DNA from: Pelobates cultripes
Lineage: Eukaryota; Chordata; Amphibia; Anura; Pelobatidae
Direction: 5' to 3'
Length of the DNA stretch: 64,000 nt
NCBI GenBank assembly: GCA_933207985.1
Contig: OW240912.1
Coordinates: 203,578,748-203,642,747 of the forward strand
In this document: positions 33,891-44,905 of the stretch, piece by piece
Layout: each line of letters begins with the position of its first letter
Position numbering within the stretch: the stretch's first letter is position 1
Translations under genes and position numbers: made by a program
Notes under the pieces: generated by a model
Seen by the model: only the letters and a program-made list of their open reading frames with translations
Told to the model about the DNA's origin: nothing
Databases searched by the model: none

Positions 33891-34902
33891 CAGTGGTGTA
33901 TCCTGGTTTTCTGCTGCCCTAGGCATGACAAAACTCAGGCACCACCACCCCCACCCCGCCTTCTAAATACACATACACACTCACTGACAGACACATATAC
34001 ACTCAGTGTCAGAAACACACACTCACTGACAGACACACATACACTAGCTAACAGACATACACACTCACTAACAGACACACATACACACTCACTAACAGAC
34101 ACACATACACACACACACACACACTCACTAACAGACACACACTCACTAACAGACACACATACACTCTCACTAACAGACATGCATACATACTCACTAACAG
34201 ACACACCTACTAACACACACACACTAACAGACACATACACACAATCACTAACAGACATGCACACACACTAACAGACATACACACTAACACACTCTCTGAT
34301 ACACACACACACACTAACAGACACACACACTAACACACTCACACATACTAACACATTCACTAACAGACACACACACACACTGACAGACACACACATAGTA
34401 ACACACTCCCTAACAGACACACACACTAACAGGCACACACACAAACACACTCACATTTAAAAAAAAAAATAATAATTACAATTCAATCCCCGCCTGCCTC
34501 CCTATCTTTCGTAGTGCTGGGTTGGATTCTCGCTTTCCCTGGGGTCCAGTGGGGCTGCTGGGCGGTTGGCTGGTGACTGCAGTCAGCAAGGGAGCACTGA
34601 TCCTCCTGTTCAGCTCCCTCACATGCCGCGTAGTTATGCTGAGGCTGGAGTGACGTCATATTCTGGCTCCGGCATCACTGCAGTGCGCTCGAGGGAGCTG
34701 AACAGGAGGATCCGTGCTCCCTTGCTGCCCGCCAGGAAAGTGCCACCGCTGCCAGCCTTGGGGAGGCATGAGGTGGCCAGCTCCTGGGCCCCCCATGACA
34801 AGAGGCTGACAAGGCATTTGCCAGGGCGGTTGGGGGCGGCTTTTTTTTTAAAGTGCCGCCCAAGGCAAATGCCTTGTCAGCCTTGCGGTAAATATACCCA
34901 TG
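33891..34902. mobile_element. hAT-3, nested in hAT-2
   Basis: It starts CAGTGGTGTAT and ends ATATACCCATG, imperfect inverted repeats (8 of 11). It is flanked by perfect TATGGGTC (33883-33890 and 34903-34910). The interior is a CACTCACTAACAGACACACATA-type array, then a GC-rich segment and a poly-T stretch. It is inserted into a TATGGGTCAGTGTGTG-type repeat of hAT-2. Confidence 0.75.
33960..34455. repeat. ACTCACTAACAGACACACAT-type minisatellite
   Basis: About 25 variable units of ACTAACAGACACAC with CA expansions, inside hAT-3. It generates spurious Thr/His/Ser-rich and Val/Ser/Cys-rich ORFs. Confidence 0.95.
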
Positions 34903-35290
34903 TATGGGTCAGTGTGTGTGTCTGTATGGGCCAGTGTGGTTGTATGGGTCAGTGTGTGTGTGTGTCTGTATGGGTCGGTGTGTGTGTCTGTAAGGGTTAT
35001 TGCGTGTCTGCATGGGTCAGTGTGCATATGGGCAGTGTGCATCAGTCTACATGGGTTAGTGCATGTGTGTCAGTTTGCATGGGTCAGTGTGTATACATGT
35101 GCCTGCATGGGGTCAGTGTGTCTCTATATGTGTGTGTCTGCATGGGTCAGTGTGTCTGTATGTGTGTGTCTGCATGGATCAGTGTGTGTATATGGGTCAG
35201 TGTGCTACATGGGTTAGTATGTGTGTGTTTACATGGGTCAGTGTGTGTCTACTTGAGTTAGCAAATGTGTTAGTCTGCATGATTGGGTGG
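34903..35290. repeat. TATGGGTCAGTGTGTGTCTG-type minisatellite
   Basis: About 15 variable units of GGGTCAGTGTGTGTCT(G/A)CAT in the right half of hAT-2. Confidence 0.95.
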
Positions 35291-35399
35291 AGCAAATGAG
35301 GCGGCAAATTTGTTTTTTTCTAGGGCGGCAAAAATGCTTGCACCGGCCCTGAGAACAAGACGAAATCGTGACTGTCCTGTCTGAAGCAGGACTGTTTGG

Positions 35400-35401
<2 letters not shown>

Positions 35402-35434
<33 letters not shown>
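35402..35434. repeat. (TA)n microsatellite
   Basis: Uninterrupted AT run just left of solo LTR 2. Confidence 0.9.
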
Positions 35435-35439
<5 letters not shown>

Positions 35440-36233
35440 TGTGATAAAGTGAAGGCAGAGAGTCCTTTAACATTTAACCCCAGGGGAAGTACGTGTTGTA
35501 TGTGTGGTGTGCAACACAAAGCTATGTTTAGTTATGGGCCCCTGGGGTGGAGCATTTGGAGAGCAGGGTGGGCCAATGCTCCACTCCTCAGTTTATACAC
35601 AATTGGGAGAAATAAGTTCCAGGCCAGAGTTTTTTGGAACTGTCTCCAACCCACAGCTCAGCTGCAGATAATCAGCTGTAGCAGTGGGAATAAACCCCTC
35701 CCTGCTAGGCAGGTAAAGGGGGGACTGCTGGTTTCCTCCCTGGAAGCAGGTAGGAGAGAGGCTGTTCTCTCCAGTGAGAGTCAAGGAGACTAAGCACTGG
35801 GAGCGCAGAAGGAAGCAGTCAAGGCTGGCTTGGAGCACTGGGAGTGCAGAAAGGAAAGCAGTTAAGGCTGGTTTGGAGCACTGGGAGTGCAGAAAGGAAA
35901 GCAGTTAAGGCTGGCTTGGAGCACTGGGAGTGTAGAAAGGAAAGCAACAGGCTGACTAAGCACTGGAGTGCAGAGAGCTGACAAAGACACTAGGTTGGTG
36001 AAAACAATATTGTTTTGTTCTAGTTTAACCCCTGAGAGATAGGGAACCTGATGTTGGTAAGTGCTCAGATGAGCTAGGTTTTTGTTTATAGGGATTTGTG
36101 TTATATTTATGTTTTCATTTGCTGCTGTCTCCTGTGTGGACTTACAAATAAAGTGCATGGATTATATGAAAATAAAAGGACTGTGCCTGTTGTTTACCCT
36201 AGAGGACCGTGCTATCTGCAAACAAGGATCACA
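35440..36233. mobile_element. Probable solo LTR 2
   Basis: A 794-bp unit beginning TGTGATAAAG and ending GGATCACA (short terminal inverted repeat TGTGAT/ATCACA), flanked by ATATAT on both sides. Because the flanks are AT-rich, the target duplication is weak evidence. An AATAAA lies near 36147. It contains a 43-bp tandem repeat (35794-35982). It does not resemble the other LTRs here. Confidence 0.55.
35794..35982. repeat. 43-bp tandem repeat, about 4.5 units
   Basis: Units start GCACTGGGAGTGCAGAAAGG and end GGCTGGCTTGGA. The middle two are nearly identical; the outer ones are shortened and diverged. It lies inside solo LTR 2. Confidence 0.9.
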
Positions 36234-36235
36234 AT

Positions 36236-36491
36236 ATATATAAACCAAGAATAAATGGAGCACTCCTCAGGGATTTTTTTTTTAAAGTGTATTGAAATAA
36301 ACAATCAACGTTTCGACCCTCCTGGGTCTTTATCAAGATCAATAACAAATCATACAGTGCATCAATATATACAGTAATAAATTAGTGACTTACCAAAGGT
36401 GTGTGGTAGTGCCCATCCGTGTTGGGCACTACCGGATGGGCACTACCACACACCTTTGGTAAGTTACTCATTTATTACTGTATATATTGAT
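36236..36491. mobile_element. PLE-2, inverted Penelope-like pair, left part
   Basis: A minus-oriented PLE 3' end (36236-36415) meets a plus-oriented copy (36430-36491 and on at 63817) across a short centre containing GTGCCCATCCG / CGGATGGGCAC. The plus arm is interrupted by Gypsy C at GTACT (36492-36496). No protein part is visible in either arm. Identification rests on the hairpin-GAAACG motif and tail similarity to the proven PLE-1. Confidence 0.65.
36302..36345 (-). ncRNA. Hammerhead-like motif of PLE type
   Basis: Minus strand: CTTGATAAA, stem GACCC/GGGTC with loop AGGA, then GAAACGTTGATTG. It is the mirror copy of the motif at 63834-63865. Confidence 0.45.
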
Positions 36492-36496
36492 GTACT

Positions 36497-37479
36497 TGTG
36501 GCAAACCTAGCCACTTGGACAATATAAAGAGACTGTACCTTTAAGGGTTGCCTGTATGGTTGTGGGATATGTGTGTGACTAAGTATAATGTATGCTGGCT
36601 GTAATACCTTGTATTTCCTGTATTGGCTATCTGCCGAATGCAGATAGCTATTTGTATTGGATTTTTCTTTCGTTTCACGAACGGCACTTTTGCGGGCCTT
36701 TCGTGAATCGAAAACACCCCATGTAGTAGCCCACACACTTAGAGGCGCAATGTTGCAATCGGTAATTAGAGGCTCTCCTAGGTGGCCGCCGTTTGACTAC
36801 CGACCATGCGGCGGTCGGCCATCTTGGATCCTTTGTTCCCTCAGCGGGGTTAGGTCGTCGAGCGCATGGTACTAAAAATGGCTACTCGACGGCGCGAACC
36901 CCGCTGAGCCTCCAGGCCGTTCGGTTGCTCCGGGCCGTTCGGTATTTCGTTCCCTGGAAGGCAATCGGTCATTTTAACATGTCTTTTTATAAATGTGTTT
37001 TTTGTGAGGTGTTCGGTTGTTTTAGCTGGGATCTGAGCGGTAATCTCACGAATGATGCGCTCAGACCCCAGCTATCTACCGAACGTCCATTCGTGCAAAT
37101 AAACCATATATTACCACAGTTATGTATTTTAATATAAATTGTCGGTTCTGCTGCACGGAGGGATAATCCACTTAACGGTATATTCCAGTGGGAGGATCCC
37201 TCTCGTGCAATAGTGCCTGATGGGAGAAATAGCTTGTACAATAAGTCCCCCATGTAGTCCCCTCTGGGACTGCCCCTGGGAAGGGACTCAGGAAACCCCT
37301 TGCATGGGGACTTGTATAAATTGTGGAGCTGAAATAAAAGACCGCAGTTGACTCTCAGAACTGTGTTTCATCGTGTTACTGGGAGATTTGGGATATTGCC
37401 TTGCTTTTTCCAGCGCTTGACTGTGGATTACTTCCTGAACCAGCGGAATTCGTGGATTTAATATTGGCGTTCCGCTACA
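36497..37479 (+). repeat. Gypsy C 5' LTR
   Basis: 983 bp, TG...CA. Compared with the 3' LTR it lacks about 26 bp next to the TTGCAACAATGTTGCAA palindrome and has scattered substitutions, indicating some age. PBS-like ATTGGTGGCAAGCGACGGGA follows at 37480. Confidence 0.92.
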
Positions 37480-37503
37480 ATTGGTGGCAAGCGACGGGAT
37501 CCA
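37480..37503 (+). promoter_or_regulatory. Gypsy C primer-binding site
   Basis: TTGGTGGCAAGCGACGGGAT directly follows the LTR. The TGG start fits pairing with a tRNA 3' CCA end; the tRNA was not identified. Gypsy B has the same site at 56061-56083, minus strand. Confidence 0.6.
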
Positions 37504-37603
37504 ACTCTACAGCCGAATACAGCGCATTCGAATGAAAGGAACAACCGAACGGAAAAAGGGAATGGCAATTCGTATGCAGCAAACAGACGAAAGAGATCAG
37601 TGA

Positions 37604-38076
37604 ATGGGTACTGATTACACGACTTTAAAAAGGCAGACGCTAAAGGAACTGCTGGAGGCTAGAGGGAAAAGCGCTAGCAATAAATCCAAGGCAGTACTAA
37701 TTGCGGAACTAATGGAGGGCGACCGAGCACACAGCAGCCCACCCCCACCAGCCAGGGAGGAAACCCCATATCAGAGGGAACTGATCTTGACCGTCCTGAT
37801 GGCAGACGTACAGGAATACATTATGGCACAACAGCACCAGGGGGCACCATCCAGGGCAGAATCCATCGCTAATTCATTCTGCGCTCCAGTGAAACAAGAT
37901 ACCGTACCAGGCGTTTAAAGCATTCTTTGAGGAGAAGTATGAGATTGACGGGTAGCTGCAGGATTTTGAGCGGCTATGTGACCTACACGACCTGGAGCAG
38001 GCAGTGTGGGTACCCCTGCTAGCAGGCAAGTTGGCAGGGCGGGCAGCAGAGGCCTATCGCGCTGTCCCCAGAGAGG
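37604..38076 (+). pseudogene. Gypsy C gag, N-terminal part
   Basis: Starts MGTDYTTLKRQTLKELLEARG, an N-terminal helical (SAP-like) segment shared with Gypsy B. Relative to B it lacks about 15 codons near 37780. It has a frameshift near 37895 and a stop near 37953, then reads LAGRAAEAYRAVPRED up to the Gypsy B insertion at ACAGC. The frame continues at 57086. The product would be the capsid polyprotein; this copy is dead. Confidence 0.85.
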
Positions 38077-38081
38077 ACAGC

Positions 38082-38988
38082 TGTAGCGGAACGCCAATAA
38101 TAAATCCACGAATTCCGCTGGTCCAGAAACAAATCCACAGTCAAGCGCTGAAAACAACAAGGCAATATCCCCAACCTCCCAATAACCGGACGAGACACAG
38201 TTTTGGGAGTCAACTGACAATCCTTTAATCGGCACGACAATTTATACAAGTCCCCATGCAAGGGGTTTCCTGAGTCCCTCCCCAGGGGCACTCCAGAGGG
38301 GACTACATGGGGGACTTACAGTACAACATATTTCTCCCATCAGGCACTGCTGCACGAGAGGGATCATCCTCCCAGAATGCACCGTTAAGGGGATTATCCC
38401 CTCGTGCAGCAGAACCGGCAATTCACACAAAAATCTATAACTTTTAAAATACACGGTGGATTTGCACGAATGGACGTTCGGTAGATAGCTGGGGTCTGGG
38501 CGCATCATTCGTGAGATTGCCGCTCAGATCCCAGCTAGAATAACCGAACGCCGCACAGAAAACACATTTCTTTCAAAACATACGAAAAGAACCGATTACT
38601 TTTAGTGAACACGGTTCTGAAACTCCCGAACGTCCTGGAGGCTCAGCGGTGTTCGTGCCGTCGAATAGCTATTGGTAATACTATGCGTTCGACAACACGG
38701 ACCCGCTGAGGAACAAAGGATCCAAGATGGCCGACCGCCGCATGGTCGGTAGTCGAACGACGGCCACCCAGGAGAGCCTCTAATTACCGATTGCAACAAT
38801 GCCTCTAAGTGTGTGGGCTATGAGGGGGTATCGCGTTCGCTTCACGAACGGCCCTCCAAAGTGTCCCCATACAAACCGCCATTAGCATTCGGCTAAACAG
38901 TAATTACAGTCTCTGCAGAACATACATCAAGCACATACATAAGAAGGCACAGTCTCTGGTTATAGTTCAAGTGGCTAGGTTTGCCACA
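38082..38988 (-). repeat. Gypsy B 3' LTR
   Basis: 907 bp. Few substitutions against the 5' LTR, but three short segments (about 26-40 bp each) present there are missing. A polypurine tract GGTTCTGGGGGAGCAT lies just inside (38989-39004, minus strand). Confidence 0.93.
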
Positions 38989-39004
38989 ATGCTCCCCCAG
39001 AACC

Positions 39005-39525
39005 AAGCCGGCATACACAGTCTGATCCCCACGGATCGGCTTGGGGATGTCCGGGGAAGTGCTCACAGATCACTTCTCAAGGTCTGTTTGTCTGGACAAC
39101 CCGTCGGCATTACCGTTTTGTTTCCCTGGGCGGTAGTGGATCGTAAAGTCAAAGGGCTGCAGCGCCAAACTCCAGCGCAGCAGCCTGGCATTGGTCCCCA
39201 GCCACACGGTTTAGCCACACCAACGGGTTGTGATCTGTGAGCAAAGAAAAGGGTTGCCCATAGAGATACGGCTGTAACTTTTTCAGGGCCCACACCACGG
39301 CCAGGCATTCCTTTTCTATGGCGGCGTAGCTCACTTCTCGGGGTAACAGTTTCCGACTCAAGTAGGCTACGGGGTGTTCTCCGCCATCGGCTCCGACCTG
39401 GCTCAGTACTGCTCCCAATCCAAACATTGAGGCGTCTGTGTGAACAAGGAAACGTTTAGTTGGATCAGGAGCAGCCAGTACAGGGGCATTGGTCAGAGCC
39501 GTCTTCAGCTGGTTGAATGCCTGTT
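39005..39525 (-). pseudogene. Gypsy B RNase H (3' part of pol)
   Basis: Starts directly after the Gypsy A insertion with AFNQLKTALTNAPVL. It contains the RNase H blocks FLVHTDASMFGLGAVLS, EKECLAVVWALKK and [13 protein letters not shown] one-base insertion near 39198 shifts the frame (GDQCQAAAL), so the C terminus is lost compared with Gypsy C. The domain degrades RNA in the RNA/DNA hybrid. Confidence 0.9.
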
Positions 39526-40060
39526 TGTCAGGAAAGTGACAGGGATCCAATACGCAGAGTGCGCACAGAATGAGGTACGTATACCGGACCTTAGAATGGC
39601 CGGACTAACGTAAGGACAAAGCAAGAATAGTCAAAAGGTAAGCCGAGGTCAAGGGAGCCGGAGGACAGGTAAGCGAGATACAAGCCGAGTCAAAGGAGAG
39701 GAGAGGACAACAGGACAAAAGACAAGCAAGGGTCAAAACCGGAAACACAAGATAAAGAACGCGCTGAGTGACTAGCAAGCTAGAACCACGACAGGGCAAT
39801 GAGCAGTAGTAAAGGTTTCCTTTAAATACCCTGTTACCTAAATAGAGACCACGCCCCCAAAAGGTCCGGAATAGCGGTTCCCGGCACTTTATGCAAATGC
39901 CGACGTCATGACGTCGACGCTAGCCGTCGCGTCATAAAAGGGGGAGGAGCTAGCGCGGCCGGCGCGAAAACGGCCGGAATATGCCGAAATGCTAGGGGCA
40001 GGGAGGCCCTAAGCAGAGAGGATGTCCTCCCTGGATACATCACCAACAGGTACCCTGACA
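39526..40060 (-). repeat. Gypsy A 3' LTR
   Basis: 535 bp. Nearly identical to 51540-52073 and to the plus-oriented copy at 46846-47380. The polypurine tract AGAAGGGGGGTAC lies at 40061-40073, minus strand. Confidence 0.95.
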
Positions 40061-43000
40061 GTACCCCCCCTTCTAGAAACGCCCACCGGGCGGATGGGAC
40101 CGGGCTTAGAGGGAAAACGAACGTGGAAGGCCCGAAGAAGACGAGGAGCATGCACGTCTATACCAGGAACCCAAGACCTCTCTTCCGGACCATAACCTTT
40201 CCAGTCTATGAGGTATTGCAGCTTCCCCCTAGAAATACGAGAATCAAGGATGGACTTGATGATATATTCCTCCTGACCATCCACACGGACCGAGGATGGA
40301 GGAGCAGAGCGGGAGGAAAATCTGTTACAAACAAGAGGTTTCAATAACGACACATGAAAAGAGTTAGGGATGCGTAGAGTAGGAGGTAGATCCAGCAAAT
40401 AAGAAACCGGGTTGATCCTCCTCAGTACCCTGTAAGGACCAATGTAACGAGGAGCAAACTTCAAGGAAGGAACTTTCAGGCGAATGTGTCTGGTACACAA
40501 CCAGACCCTATCCCCGGAGAAAAAATAGGAGCAGGACGTCTACGCCTATCAGCATGTGACTTAAACACCGCGGAACTACGTTCAAGAATTTGTCGAGTCT
40601 GATCCCACAACTTTCTCAGGTTGGCTACATGAATATCAACCGACGGTATACCCTGGGAAGGAGACACCGACGGAAGAACAGTAGGGTTAAAGCCATAGTT
40701 CAAGAAAAAGGGGCTATTACGAGTGGAACCACAAACAAGGTTGTTGTGAGCAAACTCCGCCCAAGGAATCAGACCGACCCAGTCATCCTGGTGTTCAGAA
40801 ACAAAACAACGTAGATATTGCTCAATTTTTTGGTTAGTGCGTTCGGCTGCTCCGTTAGATTGAGGATGATAGGCCGAAGAAAAATTCAGTTTGATGCCCA
40901 ACTGTGAACAGAAGGATCTCCAAAAACGGGAAATAAATTGGGAACCCCTGTCTGACACAATCTCATTGGGAATACCATGTAAACGGAAAATTTCTCTAGC
41001 AAATATCACGGCCAGTTCGGGGGAGGACGGAAGTTTAGGCAAGGGAACGAAATGAGCCATTTTAGTAAACCTGTCAAGGACCGTGAGGATAACTGTATGC
41101 CTATTGGAAGCTGGTAGATCAACAATAAAATCCATAGCCAAACAAGCCCAAGGTTTGTCGGGAACGACTAAGGGCTGCAATAAACCACAAGGGAGATCCC
41201 GCGGAAGTTTATTCCTGACACAAACATTGCAAGCCTTGACAAAGTCTTCCACATCCCTACGTAAACCGGGCCACCAGAAGTCTTTGGAGATCAGGCAGTA
41301 AGTTTTGTGGATGCCAGGGTGACCGGCGAACTTGCTATCGTGGAAACAGCGAATAATGTCCACTTGGAATTTGGGGGACACGAACAAGCGGCCCACAGGA
41401 GTACGTTCGGGAGCAAGAGATTGTTCGTTCATAATAGCAGCGAGCAATGGAGAGTGTATTTTGACATTGGTGTTGGCGATAATATTGACTCCAGGAATAA
41501 TAGGGAACAAAGTATCCTCTGTAGTGGTGGTAGGTTCGTGCTGACGTGACAAAGCGTCTGCCTTAGTGTTCTTAGAACCAGGCCTGTAAGTAAGCACATA
41601 ATTAAAGTGTGTAAGGAACATAGACCAACGTGCCTGCCTGGCAGATAATCTTTTGGCCTCCCCCATATACGATAAATTTTTGTGGTCAGTCAAGATAGTA
41701 ACTGGGAGGATGGTGCCCTCTAACAAATGTCTCCATTCCTTTAATGCCATAATGATAGCTAGAAGTTCTCTATCACCAATGTCATATCTCCTTTCAGTGT
41801 GTGATAGTTTCTTGGAAAAAAAACCGCAAGGGTGCAGCGGCTTATCTAAACTTTGTCTTTGGGACAACACTGCGCCTATCCCTGTTTCAGACGCATCAAC
41901 TTCAAGTAAAAAGGGTAGAGAGGTATCAGGATGAACTAATACAGGTGCTGAGGCAAAAGACTGTTTGAGCGTTTCGAAAGCAGATAAAGCCTCAGTAGAC
42001 CAGGTTTTGGTATCGGCTCCTTGTTTGGTCATATTAGTGATAGGAGCGATAACAGAGGAGTACCCTTTAATAAAACGTCTGTAATAATTAGAAAATCCAA
42101 GAAATCTTTGTATGGCTTTGAGTCCCTTAGGTAAAGGCCAATCTAAAATCGATTTTAGTTTGGTCGGGTCCATCATAAACCCGTCTTTGGAAATTACGTA
42201 ACCTAAGAAAGTTACCTGAGACTGGTCAAAGCTACATTTTTCCAATTTACAATACAATCCATGTTGTAAAAGTTTCTGTAATACCTTTCTGACTTGTCTA
42301 TGATGTGAATTAATGTCTCTAGAATGGATTAGTATATCATCCAAATATACAATTACACATTCATGTTGGAATTCTCTAAGAACTTCATTGATCAAGTCTT
42401 GGAAGACGGCCGGGGCGTTACAAAGCCCAAACGGCATTACGGTATACTCATAATGCCCGTAACGGGTATTAAATGCTGTCATCCATTCATCTCCTTGTTT
42501 AATTCGCACTAAGTTATATGCTCCTCTTAAGTCAAGTTTGGTAAAAATACTTGAGCCCCTTAGTCTGTCAAAAAGTTCAGTAATTAAAGGAATAGGGTAA
42601 GCATTTCTGATAGTAATTTTGTTCAATCCCCGATAGTCTATACAAGGACGTAAGGTACCGTCTTTCTTTTCTACAAAAAAGAAACCCGCCCCCGCCGGAG
42701 AAGAAGACTTTCTAATAAATCCTTTGTCTAAATTCTCCTTGATATATTCCTCTAAAACTAAGTTTTCCTTGGTGGATAGAGGGTATACCGTACCCCTGGG
42801 AGGCATAGTACCAGGGAAAAGTTTAATAGAACAGTCATAAGACCGGTGGGGAGGTAAAGTATCCGCCTTACCCTTGTCAAATACAGATTTGAGGTCTAGA
42901 TATTGTAATGGTATCTGAACGTCTGTGGATTGAGAAGTGTTAACATAAGAGTTTACGGGGCAAACAGAAGTAACTCTCTGCAGACATTCTTTCCTACAAC

Positions 43001-43313
43001 CCATACCCCAAGAAACGATTTCTCCACCCTCCCAGTCAATCTGAGGGTTGTGTCTCTTGAGCCAAGAATATCCTAGTACCACTGGGACTGCCGGGGAGGA
43101 AATTAACAGAAGGGAAATCAACTCCTCGTGGAAAATACCAACAGTAAGCTTAACGGGTTCGGTCTCATGGAATATTACTGGTTCAGATAAAGGTCTACCA
43201 TCTATGGCCTCAACGGCCAAGGGTGTATCTCTCAATTGGAATGGGATACAATGCTTATTAGCGAAAGTTTGGTCTATAAAGCTTTCTGCTGCTCCAGAAT
43301 CTAATAATGCCAT
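40009..43313 (-). pseudogene. Gypsy A pol: protease, RT, RNase H, integrase, chromodomain
   Basis: A 945-aa frame from 43313 to 40476, then a second frame to 40009. Protease active site LLDSGAAES at residues 3-11. RT with VEKKDGTLRPCIDYRGLN (about 214) and catalytic VYLDDILIHS (322-331). RNase H with EVDASETGIGAVLS and TDHKNLSYM. Integrase with an HHCC zinc domain (GHPGIHKTY ... CNVCVRNK) and a DDE core (MDFIVDLP, VSDRGSQF, SNGAAERTNQ). A single-base loss in the C run at about 40511-40515 shifts the frame just after integrase. The chromodomain (EEYIIKSILDSRI ... WKGYGPEERSW) is then read in the next phase. The chromodomain marks a chromovirus and would direct integration to chromatin. Apart from this shift the gene looks intact. 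Pol is in a different phase from gag. Confidence 0.92.
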
Positions 43314-43428
43314 TGTAGCAATAAACCCCTTTTCCCAAGCTAGAGAGACAGGAATCAGAAGCCTATGGTCTTTTTATTATGCATAGAGGACAGTAATGAA
43401 ACACCCAAGGCCCGTCCTCTAAGGGAAC

Positions 43429-44036
43429 TTAGGTGCGAGCGTTTCCCGGACGATTAGGGCAACTAAGACGTAGGTGACCTCTCCGCCCGCAGTATAAACA
43501 GAGACCCTCCCTTCTTCTGTACTGTCTCTCAGCCTCAGATAAGCGAGTATTACCTATTTGCATAGGTTCTGGTGGAGTAGGATTATAGGAGTCAGGGTTC
43601 TGAAATGAGGGAGCGAGTCTTACAGGAAGTCTAGTAACTCTTTCCCGAGTGTTCTGCCTCTGTCTCATGCGTTCATCTATTCTGGAAATGAAGGATACTA
43701 AATCCTCTAAATTTTCCGGAAGTTCTCTTGTGGCAATTTCATCTAGAATTTCATCAGACAACCCATTCAAGAAAACATCCATAAAAGCTTGTTCGTTCCA
43801 TTTCACTTCTGCTGCCAATGATCTAAACTCTAGAGCATATTCTACAAGGGTCCTATCTTGTTGTTTAAGGCGTAACAGGGATCTGGCCGCATTAATCTTC
43901 CTCCCTGGGGGGTCAAAGGTTCTTCTAAAAGCCGTGACAAACGCAGTGTAGTTGTAGACTAAAGGATTGTCATTCTCCCAAAGGGGATTGGCCCATCTAA
44001 GTGCTTTATCTATTAGCAGGGTTATAATAAAGCCTA
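43429..44036 (-). pseudogene. Gypsy A gag, C-terminal part
   Basis: Capsid region with KALRWANPLW, a QQDRTLVEYALEFRSLA block and FLNGLSDEI. It ends in a CCHC zinc knuckle CLYCGRRGHLRLSC and stops at 43429. The frame is cut at 44036 by the PLE-1 insertion; the N-terminal part lies at 51205-51526. The first 17 residues of the predicted frame upstream of 44036 are PLE sequence, not Gag. Confidence 0.9.
44022..44036. repeat. PLE-1 target-site duplication, left copy
   Basis: TTATAATAAAGCCTA. The same 15 bases are found at 51205-51219 and, inverted, at 47702-47716. Confidence 0.85.
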
Positions 44037-44863
44037 GAGAGGAAAGAGTAAGGATATACACTGACCCTGGGGTCCCTAATTGGCCCAAAGGTCTGTGTCT
44101 GCCCTAGAACTATTCTTCCTAACGGGGAATAACCCACAATATACGATTAGAGGAAGAGAAAGGTGAGACCATAAGGTCCTAAGTGAAAGAATAGTTAAGC
44201 AAGGAGAGGGAGCCCTACCTTCTATTAAACCTAATGAGAGGAGCAGTATAAAAAATGGACAGAAAATAAGGGAGGTGTGGAAGAGGCAGTGATTCCTCAA
44301 ACTTGCATTCAAAACCTGAATGCTAATTCCTCAGCACAAATACAAATTCTAAATGCTAACTCACTCAAAAGAGAGAGACCAGGCTATATCAGAGAAAAGT
44401 CATGCAAGTCTAGATAGCATAAGTAAAGTGTGGAGAATAGAGAGAACTGGTAATAACAATGAAAAGCTTAGGGCTAACGGGGGAAATGAGCCCATATACT
44501 AGACCTAAAGGGGAGAGATGAAAAGAAATAGAAATCTCACAAAATCCAAGCCCTATAGAACACTATAGAAAAGGACAGGAATAAGTGGGAAATGGGTAAA
44601 GAATTATCTATACCTCGGCACTGAGAAAAAACACACAAGTGCCTACAATATATATCTCTCCCTAACCGTGAAGGTCTATCTAAGTTAGCTACAAAAGCAA
44701 TCCATATACCTCAGCACTGTAAACAAGTGCCTACCTACATACCACTCCCTGCCTGTCCAATAAACTAGTTTCCATTAAATTAACCTAAATAGAAAATCAT
44801 ATTCTTGTGCTACCAAATAAGTGGTAAAGAAAAGAAAAAGGAAAATAAATAAATTAAAAAGTG

Positions 44864-44905
44864 CTCGACGCGCGTTTCGGCATATTAGCATGCCGTCGTC
44901 AGGAG
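44864..44905 (-). ncRNA. Hammerhead-like motif of PLE-1
   Basis: Minus strand: CCTGACGAC, stem GGCAT/ATGCC, then GAAACGCGCGTC. Identical copies lie at 48428-48471 (minus) and 50451-50490 (plus). Confidence 0.6.

Larger units (their letters stand above)
33421..35351. mobile_element. hAT-2, non-autonomous hAT element
   Basis: CAGGGCTGGTGC (from 33421) and GCACCGGCCCTG (to 35351) are terminal inverted repeats with one mismatch. AGAACAGG (33413-33420) and AGAACAAG (35352-35359) form an 8-bp target duplication with one mismatch. It contains a second hAT element (33891-34902) and minisatellite DNA; no transposase is present. Confidence 0.8.

Noticed and set aside
33738..35261. ORFs of 60-231 aa with Thr/His or Cys/Val repeats
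   Set aside because: Translations of hAT minisatellites; unit length, not protein structure, explains the repeats.
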